64,000 bases of DNA from Lachnospiraceae bacterium. GTDB taxonomy: Bacteria > Bacillota > Clostridia > Lachnospirales > Lachnospiraceae. Positions within the stretch are counted from its first letter, which is position 1, and every line of letters begins with the position of its first letter. The stretch is taken from positions 114,076 to 178,075 of the forward strand of contig JAFOEY010000006.1 of NCBI GenBank assembly GCA_017387565.1, given 5' to 3'. This document shows, one piece after another, positions 21,518 through 29,345 of this stretch. Below the pieces are notes generated by a model. It worked only from the letters and a program-made list of their open reading frames with translations, did no database searches and had not been told where the DNA came from. A program made the translations under genes and the position numbers.

Positions 21518-21703
21518 ATGGCAAAATGTGATATCTGTGGTAAAGGCGCTCATTTTGGAAATAACGTCAGCCATTCTCATAGAAGATCTAATCGTATTTG
21601 GAATGCAAACATCAGAAATGTAAAATGTAAAGTCAAAGGTGCAACAAAGACTATGCATGTTTGCACATCTTGTTTAAAATCCGGATTAGTTGAAAGAGCT
21701 TAA
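21518..21703 (+). CDS. rpmB: 50S ribosomal protein L28
   Basis: 61 residues, MAKCDICGKGAHFGNNVSHS at the start. This is the zinc-binding (C+) form of L28: C4 and C7 in CDIC pair with the CTSC motif near residue 50. It belongs to the large ribosomal subunit. The open frame extends upstream, but the ATG at 21518 has TAGGAGG eight bases before it and matches the family. Its position divergent from the Gls24-yloV-recG genes is conserved across Firmicutes. A strong terminator follows. Confidence 0.97.
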   Translation: MAKCDICGKGAHFGNNVSHSHRRSNRIWNANIRNVKCKVKGATKTMHVCTSCLKSGLVERA

Positions 21704-21727
21704 TTTCAAAGTTTAGATTTAAAAATG

Positions 21728-21758
21728 AAAGGATCGTATTAGTACGGTCCTTTTTTTA
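21728..21758 (+). terminator. Rho-independent terminator of rpmB
   Basis: AAAGGATCGT, loop ATTAGT, ACGGTCCTTT followed by a T run. It begins 25 bases after the rpmB stop codon. Confidence 0.85.
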
Positions 21759-21765
21759 TTATTCT

Positions 21766-22067
21766 AAACCCTTTTCGGATTTGTATTCCCACTATAAATG
21801 TGCCGAAAGTGCGATATATGGATTTTGTAGACTGATTATGCAGACGCTCTGCCACGTTTCTCACATTTTATTATTCGCAACTTTGGGGACATAGCCAGTC
21901 ACCAAAACAAAAATTGTATATCTTTGTAAGAGTGACTGCCATCCCGCAAAGATTGCGAACTATGTGAGAAACGATGGCAGAGATAAAAGTCTGCATCTAA
22001 GGTCAAAAAAAACATATATCGCACTTACAGCACATCTTTTTCACAAACACAAATCCGAAAAGGGATT
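21766..22067. repeat. 300-bp imperfect palindrome in a 425-bp gene-free stretch
   Basis: The stretch between rpmB and the J-domain gene holds no open frame. Matching blocks run inward on both arms: CCCTTTTCGGATTTGT with its complement at 22049-22064; GTGC and GCGATATATG; GCAGAC; CTCTGCCA with CGTTTCTCACA; TTCGCAA; and CAGTCAC. Arms are about 130 bases with a loop of about 35 bases. Inside the left arm the stretch CAACTTTGGGGACATAGC (21878-21895) closely resembles 51527-51544 in the other large non-coding region. It could be a MITE-like element or a very long RNA hairpin. Confidence 0.8.
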
Positions 22068-22128
22068 TATTCTATATTAAGATTTGTATTTCAAGAATAT
22101 TTCTTGAACAAGAAAACTATCGGCTTAT

Positions 22129-22584
22129 TTATTTTGTCGATAGTTTTTCTTTCATAATCTCATATTCTTTATTAATGCACGCAACAGTAAATGAATCTCC
22201 GTACTTATTGTCCGGATGATAAATCTTCATCAATTCTTTATATCTCTTTCTCAATGAATTTATACCCGTAACTCCGCTAAAAAATCCGGGGCCCGTAAAC
22301 CCACTAAGCTTATTCCGGTGATGAAAAGATTTTTCTTTTTCACATTCTTTTTCGCATTCTGCTTCATAACGCATGGCGTTAATTTTGGCTTTTTCTTTTT
22401 TCATCTCAGCCATGAACGTCTCTTTATCGGCCGCAAGCTTTTTAAACCCTATTTCCAAAGCTTTTTTCTGCTGTTCAAAATTTTTCTTCTCTTCCTGAAG
22501 GACTTTCTCCTTGTGCTCGAGTTCATCAGACCATTTTCGCAATCTGATATTTTCCGAAAACAACCATTCTTTGTCTTTATCCAT
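22129..22584 (-). CDS. Coiled-coil protein with C-terminal J domain
   Basis: About 151 residues from the ATG at 22584, which has GGAG five bases upstream. Residues 20-80 form a long Glu/Lys-rich coiled coil (WSDELEHKEKVLQEEKKN and following). A short Gly/Pro-rich hinge (GFTGPGFFSGVTG) leads to a C-terminal J-like domain, RYKELMKIYHPDNKYGD, with the HPD tripeptide that J proteins use to stimulate Hsp70 ATPase. There is no zinc-finger or client-binding domain, so it may tether DnaK to a partner through the coiled coil. A 45-residue membrane protein gene ends 11 bases upstream, so the two are probably co-expressed. Confidence 0.72.
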   Translation of the reverse strand: MDKDKEWLFSENIRLRKWSDELEHKEKVLQEEKKNFEQQKKALEIGFKKLAADKETFMAEMKKEKAKINAMRYEAECEKECEKEKSFHHRNKLSGFTGPGFFSGVTGINSLRKRYKELMKIYHPDNKYGDSFTVACINKEYEIMKEKLSTK

Positions 22585-22595
22585 AATCACTCCGG

Positions 22596-22733
22596 TTATC
22601 CGCAAAATAGATTATAACCAACCAATAATAGTATTGCGATAAAAATTACCGCTATAAAATGATGTTCTAAAAACAACATAATAAACATGCCAACCGCAAT
22701 CATAAAACAACTATATCCAATTATTTTTTTCAC
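22596..22733 (-). CDS. Small two-segment membrane protein (45 aa)
   Basis: A short frame starting with GTG: MKKIIGYSCFMIAVGMFIML then FLEHHFIAVIFIAILLLVGY and NLFCG. It has a Lys-Lys N-terminus, two hydrophobic segments separated by EHH, and a short tail, the usual design of a small inner-membrane protein. Short proteins of this style are common in Lachnospiraceae. The stop is 11 bases before the J-domain start, and the ribosome binding site of that gene lies right after this stop. The upstream ribosome binding site is weak, so expression is unproven. Confidence 0.55.
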   Translation of the reverse strand: MKKIIGYSCFMIAVGMFIMLFLEHHFIAVIFIAILLLVGYNLFCG

Positions 22734-22775
22734 ACATACCGAACCAGACTTATGCTATTTATATTATTATATGAT

Positions 22776-22875
22776 TTAAGTGTCAAAAGTATAATTTATG
22801 ATAATTTATGAACGTGCTTGCACAAATATGCAATAATTTACGAATTCACTTGTACAAATATGCATTAATTGGCGA
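22776..22875. repeat. Short intergenic repeats upstream of the small membrane protein
   Basis: TAAGTGTCAAAAGTATAATTT at 22776-22797 is identical to the complement of 9700-9720. It is followed by two similar units, TGCTTGCACAAATATGCAAT and CACTTGTACAAATATGCATT, about 37 bases apart. The DNA is non-coding between two minus-strand genes. Confidence 0.6.
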
Positions 22876-22892
22876 ATGTGCATGTTTGATAA

Positions 22893-23306
22893 TCAGAATA
22901 CAGTTGAAGTATCGGTTGTATCATCCGGGAATGCCAAATCGACCGCTTCATCATCACTGACCGGAATATCTTCTTTTGATGCTGTAAATTTATCCACAAG
23001 ATCCGGAATTAAATCAATAATTTTAGTAACCATATCCTGATTTTTGATGTTTACCAGTTTTGTCTGTCCATTTCGAATCACTAAAACAGCGCTGGGCATC
23101 ATCTTTCCGGACATACCTCCGCCTCCGGCATTTTTTGCATCATTGGCATTTGCGCCTGCTCCCACACCGAATGTTACATCCACCAAAGGAAGGATAATGG
23201 TATCTCCAACCTGTGTAGGCTCACCAACAACCGTCTTTGTTGACAAAAACGTTTCCATACCTTTCATAAGAGATGTAATTACATTTCCAAAATTATTTTC
23301 ATTCAT
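22893..23306 (-). CDS. GerW-family sporulation protein
   Basis: 137 residues matching GerW (YtfJ), a forespore protein needed for normal germination in Bacillus. Features: MKGMETFLSTKTVVGEPTQV at the N-terminus, then VTFGVGAGANANDAKNAGGG with the glycine-rich block, and SAVLVIRNGQTKLVNI. The C-terminus is acidic. A GGAGG site precedes the ATG. The partner DUF2953 (YtfI-like) gene lies 20 bases upstream, as in Bacillus ytfI-ytfJ. Its presence is evidence for a spore former. Confidence 0.9.
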   Translation of the reverse strand: MNENNFGNVITSLMKGMETFLSTKTVVGEPTQVGDTIILPLVDVTFGVGAGANANDAKNAGGGGMSGKMMPSAVLVIRNGQTKLVNIKNQDMVTKIIDLIPDLVDKFTASKEDIPVSDDEAVDLAFPDDTTDTSTVF

Positions 23307-23326
23307 AGCGTTTCCTCCGTTTTATT

Positions 23327-24226
23327 TTATAAAGAATCCACTTCTGCTTTTATTTTCCTCAAATATATCAAATCCGGATCAAAAAGTACTTTTAATCCAA
23401 TCAAAACAAATGTAATCATACAAATATGACCTTTTGCTTTTAATTCGCCTTCCATAACTTTATTTTCAAAATCAGGAAGACAGGTGACGTGATTTGCCAA
23501 AATACCGATAAACATCCAGTAATAACCCAAAATCTGTGCCGTAGTCGCCGGATCATCCATACCAAAATGAACATAAGCACTCCATTTTCTGGGAAGAATG
23601 GTCTGCAGCATTTTTATCAGAATATCTTTACATTTACTGAGTGCGTTTTTTGTCCTTTTTCTTTTTAAAACAGTTATCCATTTTCTGCCCTGCTCTTGTA
23701 AATCAATCTGTTTTTCACGGACAGTCCGGATTTTTCTTTGTAAAGACAAAACAGCTTCTTTAATTCTTATGAAAGAAGAAATAATTTTTTCAAAAATTCC
23801 GGCATCTTTTGGTGTATCATCTTCTGACAAGGTCGAATCATCATACTGTGTGACAGATTCCGACATTTTTTTTGATTGTTCGGTTCGTTCTAATTGTTTT
23901 GAATGCTTGGTCTCATCCTTTTTGGTATCAGATTTCTTCTTACGCTTTTTTTCTTTCCGTGGTTTCGGATGAAACAAATCTAAAATACAGATCCCAAAAA
24001 CTTTTATCCGGCATTTTTTATCATCTTTTGAAATACACAGGCTGACGGATATGGCATGAAGAAGCCAACTGACCGTTGCCTGAATATCTGCCGTATCATA
24101 ATAACTTGCATGAATACGATATCGAAATGGTACAAACAGAATTATGAGTAATGCCAATAAAAGCAAAGCCAACAATCCCAAAAGGACTATTCCTATTATT
24201 TTTAGTATTAAAAACAAAACACCCAT
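23327..24226 (-). CDS. DUF2953 (YtfI-like) membrane protein
   Basis: 299 residues. One N-terminal transmembrane segment (residues 4-34, Leu/Ile rich), then VPFRYRIHASYYDTADIQATVSWLLHAI, which is typical of DUF2953. The middle (residues about 88-140) is very basic and then acidic/Ser rich (KEKKRKKKSDTKKDETKH and following), a flexible insert. The C-terminal part (WSAYVHFGMDDPATTAQILG) is the conserved end of the family. It pairs with GerW and probably acts in sporulation, though its molecular role is unknown. It starts five bases after the preceding gene's stop. Confidence 0.85.
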   Translation of the reverse strand: MGVLFLILKIIGIVLLGLLALLLLALLIILFVPFRYRIHASYYDTADIQATVSWLLHAISVSLCISKDDKKCRIKVFGICILDLFHPKPRKEKKRKKKSDTKKDETKHSKQLERTEQSKKMSESVTQYDDSTLSEDDTPKDAGIFEKIISSFIRIKEAVLSLQRKIRTVREKQIDLQEQGRKWITVLKRKRTKNALSKCKDILIKMLQTILPRKWSAYVHFGMDDPATTAQILGYYWMFIGILANHVTCLPDFENKVMEGELKAKGHICMITFVLIGLKVLFDPDLIYLRKIKAEVDSL

Positions 24227-24231
24227 AAATA

Positions 24232-24573
24232 TTATTTCCTGTTATATCCGGTAAAATTCATCTCTTTTTCCTGCATCAGAAAATCTTTAAATTGGTACGT
24301 ACCGTATTTTTCAAAAAATACCCCAATCATCTTTATCACCAATATAACGGCACTATCATATCCATCTGCAAGTCCAATGATATGCAAATCTTTTATTGGA
24401 TATGCTTTTTGTTTTAAAACATATCCGGGAATCAGATCAAAATAATCATTTCCATTTGCCAATGCAATGACATAAGTCGATGTCAGTCCGGCATGATATT
24501 TAATTTTACGTATAATTTTTTTGCGTTTACCCTGACAAACATCATCGCAAAACATACTTTTATAAATATGCAT
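24232..24573 (-). CDS. Conserved hypothetical protein (113 aa)
   Basis: 113 residues, soluble, no signal peptide or membrane segment. It carries RKIKYHAGLTSTYVIALANG and GLADGYDSAVILVIKMIGVF. I do not recognise a domain. It lies five bases before the DUF2953 gene in the GerW operon, so a sporulation or wall link is possible by context only. The ribosome binding site is poor. A terminator lies just upstream, so this may be the first gene of the operon. Confidence 0.6.
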   Translation of the reverse strand: MHIYKSMFCDDVCQGKRKKIIRKIKYHAGLTSTYVIALANGNDYFDLIPGYVLKQKAYPIKDLHIIGLADGYDSAVILVIKMIGVFFEKYGTYQFKDFLMQEKEMNFTGYNRK

Positions 24574-24623
24574 ATTAATACCTGATTATTTGGCTTTTGC
24601 AGGCTTCACTATAGGAATAAAAT

Positions 24624-24645
24624 AAGGAAGGCCAAAGCCTTCCTT
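24624..24645 (-). terminator. Terminator after the Nudix gene
   Basis: Nine-base perfect stem AAGGAAGGC/GCCTTCCTT with a four-base loop, followed on the minus strand by ATTTTATT. It lies 18 bases past the Nudix stop codon. Ends the PBP/CheX/CheY/Nudix run. Confidence 0.8.
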
Positions 24646-24663
24646 GTAGTAACGGAAATATTC

Positions 24664-25113
24664 TTATAAATATTTGTGTCCCCACAAGTTAGCCTTTTTT
24701 AATTCTAAATACTCGGCATATGCCTGCTCTAAAATTTGTTTTTCATTACTAAACTTTAGCAAATGATAAGCCTCATGAAATTTATAAAATCCAGAGTCGA
24801 CAAAATGTTCTTCACGTTGTGGTTTACTGTAATAACTGTCAGCCATCATTAAAAACCAATGGACATCCTTTGATACCATGTCTTCCGGTACACGAAAGGT
24901 ATATTCGCTCTTATTGATATACTTAATAATGGTAGCTTTCGAACCGGTTTCTTCTAAAACTTCACGCAAAGCGGTTTCTTCATGTGTTTCACCAAATTCC
25001 ACCGTTCCTTTCGGAAGAACCCATCCGTCATACTTATTTTTATAGCTTTTATAAAGAAGTAATACTTTACCTCTGAAAATAACCACGCCGCCACAGCTCG
25101 TTGCTTCGATCAT
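24664..25113 (-). CDS. Nudix hydrolase
   Basis: About 149 residues. The full Nudix box GTVEFGETHEETALREVLEETG (residues about 40-61, G-x5-E-x7-REVxEExG) is intact, so it should hydrolyse a nucleoside diphosphate linked to another group with a divalent metal. Family relatives include Ap4A and nucleotide-sugar pyrophosphatases; substrate cannot be read from sequence. The ATG at 25113 has AGGAGG eight bases upstream; the longer reading starts with TTG and lacks that spacing. Confidence 0.88.
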   Translation of the reverse strand: MIEATSCGGVVIFRGKVLLLYKSYKNKYDGWVLPKGTVEFGETHEETALREVLEETGSKATIIKYINKSEYTFRVPEDMVSKDVHWFLMMADSYYSKPQREEHFVDSGFYKFHEAYHLLKFSNEKQILEQAYAEYLELKKANLWGHKYL

Positions 25114-25164
25114 ATGCAATTCCTCCTGTCGGGCGAATCTTAAAATATATTCATCATCCGGTAA

Positions 25165-25521
25165 TTACGAAAGCTTATTGATAACTGAAACAATTTCTTC
25201 TTTATCAAAAGGTTTTGTCAAAAATTCATTGGCTCCCAATTTGATACAATCGATCATTTTACTTTTCTGTCCGGCTGCAGTAACCATAACCACTTTCATA
25301 TCCGGTTTTAAAGCTTTAATCATCTTTAATGCTTCCATTCCATCTAAAACCGGCATGGTAATATCCATAGTAACAATATCCGGTTTGCAAGCCTGAAACT
25401 TCTGCACACCTTCCTGTCCGTTGACAGCCTCATCAACAACTTCATGGCCGCCTTCTTCTAAAATACCTCTAAGTACTTTTCTGGATGTCCGAGAATCGTC
25501 CACAATTAATATTTTTGCCAC
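25165..25521 (-). CDS. CheY-like single-domain response regulator
   Basis: 118 residues starting from a GTG at 25521 with AGGAGG eight bases upstream (MAKILIVDDSRTSRK). The receiver domain is complete: acidic pair D8-D9, phospho-acceptor D53 in DIVTMDITMP, the Thr of VMVTAAG and the conserved Lys in FLTKPFD. No output domain. It overlaps nothing but starts 13 bases after the stop of the CheX-like gene, so the two form a unit in which the CheX-like protein could dephosphorylate this regulator. No kinase gene is in the window. Confidence 0.9.
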   Translation of the reverse strand: MAKILIVDDSRTSRKVLRGILEEGGHEVVDEAVNGQEGVQKFQACKPDIVTMDITMPVLDGMEALKMIKALKPDMKVVMVTAAGQKSKMIDCIKLGANEFLTKPFDKEEIVSVINKLS

Positions 25522-25534
25522 TTTTCGTTCCTCC

Positions 25535-26422
25535 TTAAGCAATTTTCAATTCTGAATCGATACTCAGAATAAAATTAATTACATTATATCCGATTGTAAT
25601 CGGGAATACACAAAATTGATTACCGGAAATCGTAACCGGATGATCATAGAATTCCGGGGGAAGCATATCAATATCGACACCTTCCTTACTTAATTCTGAT
25701 GCAAAAAGACCATTAATACAGTTTGTAAATTCACCAACAGCGTCCAATGCATCTAAATCCACAGCATCAAACTCCTCACCGGCAAAAGGATTTGCAATCG
25801 CCAAAAGACTGTCTGAGCAACCTGCAAAACCGGATATCAGGTAATGATCTCCTTCCATTGCCTGCATAGCAAAATTGTCTGCCACAATCTGATCTACTAA
25901 AAAAGCTTTGGAAACATACGAACCCGAATTAACAAGACGAATCAGGGTACGAATAGCGATACCACAAAGGCGATCATGTAATTCCGTGTTTGCAGGAAGG
26001 AATAATTTAACAATCCGCTCAATATCACCACTTACAAGATCACTCATATCAGAATCTGTAAATCCTTGCGTATCCTGATATTCTTTTAATGAATTCTCAA
26101 TATCTTCCATTGTCATGATTTCCTGATCAATCAAAGTCTGAACAAAAATCATGTAAGCATTTCCCTGTTTTTTCAGCAATTGACCCACCTGATCATCCGT
26201 CAAATACCCCTTTTCAACGGCAATATCACCAAAGCGCTTGTCCATAACTGCCTGTAATTGATTAACCTCTTCAGCCTGTTTATCGGTCATTAACTTTTCG
26301 GCAACAGCAATTGTACCCAGTTTTACTCTGACAGAACTCTCATATTCAATGACTGCATCCAGCTTTTCCTGAGATAATTTGCCTGCTTGTACCAAATAGT
26401 TTCCAAAAATCTGATCAAACAT
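25535..26422 (-). CDS. CheX-like phosphatase with GspE-N-type repeats
   Basis: 295 residues. The N-terminal half has two copies of a GspE-N/MshEN-like element (YLVQAGKLSQEKLDAVI near residue 10 and IAVEKGYLTDDQVGQLL near residue 66), a fold known in some proteins to bind c-di-GMP. The C-terminal half is CheC/CheX/FliY-like, with GEFTNCINGLFASEL near residue 232 carrying the ExxN catalytic pattern of CheY-P phosphatases. Its partner CheY-like gene follows by 13 bases. Role inferred: signal termination, perhaps with a nucleotide input; not proven. Confidence 0.75.
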   Translation of the reverse strand: MFDQIFGNYLVQAGKLSQEKLDAVIEYESSVRVKLGTIAVAEKLMTDKQAEEVNQLQAVMDKRFGDIAVEKGYLTDDQVGQLLKKQGNAYMIFVQTLIDQEIMTMEDIENSLKEYQDTQGFTDSDMSDLVSGDIERIVKLFLPANTELHDRLCGIAIRTLIRLVNSGSYVSKAFLVDQIVADNFAMQAMEGDHYLISGFAGCSDSLLAIANPFAGEEFDAVDLDALDAVGEFTNCINGLFASELSKEGVDIDMLPPEFYDHPVTISGNQFCVFPITIGYNVINFILSIDSELKIA

Positions 26423-26507
26423 GCCATAACCCTCCTTAACTATATTAAGACTATTTTACTATACAATTTCTAAAAAAGATAGTTGAAATTCGTATTTCAA
26501 TTTTTTT

Positions 26508-28034
26508 TTAATTGAGGCCTTTAATCTGAAAATATGTATCAAAAATACGTTTTGCCATCGGAACGGCATATTCACCCCCTGAGCCGGCACCTTCCACAAT
26601 AATGGTAACGCAGACACGCGGATTTTCTACCGGAGCAAATCCGGTAAACCATGCGTGACTGTCCGTCTTTACTGCATTATACTCTGCAGAACCGGTTTTA
26701 CCTGCAGCAGTATAAGAAAGACCTTTTAACTTCGTTGCAGTACCTCTTTCCACAACACCGGTCATCATCTCTTTTAAGAATTCTGCCTCATCTTCCGTCA
26801 TTATCGTTTTATAATCTTCCGAAGAATAGGTTTTTACATTTGTACCATTATAACTTTCAATCCGATCAATCAGATAAGGTGTTTTGACAGTTCCCTTATT
26901 GGCTATGGCACATGTTATCATATTAAGTTGTAACGGTGTAATCTGTGTTTTTCCCTGTCCGATGGATGTCTGCATAACATCATAGGATCCGGCATTGGTG
27001 CCAAGCACATATTTGCTTTGTCCGGTTAAAAATTTCAAATCCAGATCTTCATTAAACAAAAGATCATTACATGTACTTTCCAACTCACCTAAATCTAAAG
27101 ACAAACCGATATTGGCATAGGAAGAATTGCACGATTTAGCAAAGCTCGTTGCAAAATCAACGCTTCCATGATTAGAACCATGATAGCAATTGATACGGTC
27201 ACCGTTATAGGTAAATGATCCATTACAATTATAATGATAATTGGAAACATTTCCTCCATTTTGTCTGTAATAAGCCAAAGAAGTAATTATTTTAAACGTC
27301 GAACCGGGCGGATACAACCCCTGTGTTGCCCGATTTAACAATACACTACTGGAATCGTCATTCACAAGCCCATCCCACATTTCTACAATGTTGTTGGGAT
27401 CAAAATCAGGCTTCGAAACCATTGCCAATATCTTACCGGTAGACGGTTCCGAAACAATAATAGCACCATCATAAACACCAAGTGCTTCATAAGCAACTTT
27501 TTGTAACTCTACATTTAAAGTCGTAACAACATTATCACCAATTGTTTTCTCTGCTGAAATTTCTTTTTGTATTTTTTCACCTAAAGACGCATTAGACGTA
27601 AGCATGTTCATATTACCAAGATATTCGATTCCGGTTTTACCTTTCGTAGAAAATCCCACAACATGAGCAAACAGATTGGAGTAGGGATACACTCTTTTTT
27701 CCGTGCCGTCTTTTGCACGCACGGTTTGAGCCAATACCGTTTTATCATCAGCAAGAATAGAACCACGTACATTTTTCTGAGCAAGAATTTCCTGTCTCGG
27801 ATTATAAGAATTGTTAATTACGGTTTCACTGTCCGTATAGACAAAACGAATCTCATTTCCAATGACGGTAAGCATCAAAAAGATAAAGATATAAGTAACT
27901 ACCCAAAGTTCCCGATTGCGATATTTATCTTTTTTATTTATCTGCTTCTTTCTTTTTTTCTTTTTGGGAAGCGGTTCTTCATCATATAATTCATCATCTT
28001 CGAATTCTCTAATCGTCCTCTTCGACCCTGACAT
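26508..28034 (-). CDS. Class B penicillin-binding protein (PbpA/FtsI type)
   Basis: About 508 residues from the ATG at 28034, which follows GGAGG. The first 40 residues are charged with KKKKRKKQINKKDKYR, then one membrane anchor (WVVTYIFIFLMLTVIGNEI). The periplasm-side transpeptidase has all motifs: S245 in YPPGSTFKI (SxxK), SCN near 301, and KTG at about 446 (AAGKTGSAEYN). It crosslinks peptidoglycan. The FtsW/RodA/SpoVE-type glycosyltransferase gene overlaps its start by 26 bases, making a cognate polymerase-crosslinker pair. No PASTA domain is present. Confidence 0.9.
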   Translation of the reverse strand: MSGSKRTIREFEDDELYDEEPLPKKKKRKKQINKKDKYRNRELWVVTYIFIFLMLTVIGNEIRFVYTDSETVINNSYNPRQEILAQKNVRGSILADDKTVLAQTVRAKDGTEKRVYPYSNLFAHVVGFSTKGKTGIEYLGNMNMLTSNASLGEKIQKEISAEKTIGDNVVTTLNVELQKVAYEALGVYDGAIIVSEPSTGKILAMVSKPDFDPNNIVEMWDGLVNDDSSSVLLNRATQGLYPPGSTFKIITSLAYYRQNGGNVSNYHYNCNGSFTYNGDRINCYHGSNHGSVDFATSFAKSCNSSYANIGLSLDLGELESTCNDLLFNEDLDLKFLTGQSKYVLGTNAGSYDVMQTSIGQGKTQITPLQLNMITCAIANKGTVKTPYLIDRIESYNGTNVKTYSSEDYKTIMTEDEAEFLKEMMTGVVERGTATKLKGLSYTAAGKTGSAEYNAVKTDSHAWFTGFAPVENPRVCVTIIVEGAGSGGEYAVPMAKRIFDTYFQIKGLN

Positions 28035-29343
28035 GACGTCCTCCTTCCTCTGCACGTATACAATACAATCCCTGAATTATGCAAAACATGATAATCGTCG
28101 TCAACACACTGCTTCCACCATAACTGACCAGCGGCAGTGTAACACCGGTAAGAGGAATAAACTTTGTTCCTCCGCCAATCGTTAAAAAGATTTGAAAAAT
28201 GTAGGTAACAGCCAATCCCACTGCCACATTACGATAGAACTCGTTTTTCAGGCGCATGGCAATATTAATAAAACCAATAAAACAACTTAAGCAGACTAAA
28301 ACCAAACAGATGCTGAAAATAACTCCCATCTCTTCCGCTATGGCAGAAAAAATAAAGTCAGCCTCCACATATGGAATTGCCGTCGGATCTCCCTGGTACA
28401 ACCCCATGCCAAACCAGCCACCGGTTCCGATAGCAAACAAAGATTGCGTAATCTGATAACCTTTTCCGTCAATATATGACCAGGGGTCTCTCCAGGCCTG
28501 CACACGTACTTGAACATGTGTAAACAATTTGTATGCTATTATACCGGCACCGCATCCACACAAAGAACCTACAATCAGATAAAAATAATTGTGTGTCGCA
28601 ACAAAAACCATGGCAACATAGACGACAAAAAAGATTAATGCACTACCTAAGTCTTTGGATGCAACCAAAATAATAACATGCGCCGCCGCAACACATGAAG
28701 TAATCACAATCTGCAGAAAACTTTTGGATTTTGCAAGCATGGCGGCAACAAAGAACACAAATATGATTTTTACAAATTCTGACGGTTGAAATGTATATCC
28801 GGCAATTGTATAGGAAATCTTCGATCCATGCGTCAAGGAACCAAGACAAAGTACAATTCCCAATGCTGCTATACCAATCAAAGCATACAACCATGAGAAA
28901 CGATCCAGAAAACGGAACTTTTTCATAAGATAAGGAATAACAATGCAGAGTACCAGAGAAATTGCAACAATCCGAAATTGTTTTAATGCTTTATCATAAT
29001 CCAAACGGGTAAGAACCACAAAGCCGATTGACAATAACATACACATATTGTTTAACAGAAGTTTACTGACATCCTTATATAAAACACGGTATATGGCAAT
29101 GGTTGCAAACAATAAAATCTGCTGAAAGCCATAAAAAATGATGTAAGATAAATCACTTGTTTCCAAACATATGGCTGCAAAGGAGACAAAGTGAACTAAA
29201 AACATACAAATTACCTGTCTGGTATAGATGCCTTCTTTTTTTTCCTCATCTTTTCCGTTAAAAGCGGTAAACGCCTCAAATGTATAAATTGCCATAAATA
29301 CGGCAATGACATATTTTGACATGTCCGAAATAACCAATGCCAT
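28009..29343 (-). CDS. FtsW/RodA/SpoVE-family peptidoglycan polymerase
   Basis: 444 residues with about ten membrane segments. SEDS family signatures: YTFQPSEFVKIIFVFF, KDLGSALIFFVVYVAM, SLFAIGTGGWFGMGLYQGDPTAIPYVEADFIFSAIAEE split across the central loop, and TGVTLPLVSYGGSSVL near the C-terminus. Such proteins polymerise lipid II with a class B PBP partner, which here is the overlapping downstream gene. Division, elongation or spore-cortex role cannot be separated from sequence alone. A two-base gap separates it from the U32 gene. Confidence 0.92.
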   Translation of the reverse strand: MALVISDMSKYVIAVFMAIYTFEAFTAFNGKDEEKKEGIYTRQVICMFLVHFVSFAAICLETSDLSYIIFYGFQQILLFATIAIYRVLYKDVSKLLLNNMCMLLSIGFVVLTRLDYDKALKQFRIVAISLVLCIVIPYLMKKFRFLDRFSWLYALIGIAALGIVLCLGSLTHGSKISYTIAGYTFQPSEFVKIIFVFFVAAMLAKSKSFLQIVITSCVAAAHVIILVASKDLGSALIFFVVYVAMVFVATHNYFYLIVGSLCGCGAGIIAYKLFTHVQVRVQAWRDPWSYIDGKGYQITQSLFAIGTGGWFGMGLYQGDPTAIPYVEADFIFSAIAEEMGVIFSICLVLVCLSCFIGFINIAMRLKNEFYRNVAVGLAVTYIFQIFLTIGGGTKFIPLTGVTLPLVSYGGSSVLTTIIMFCIIQGLYCIRAEEGGRHVRVEEDD

Positions 29344-29345
29344 GA

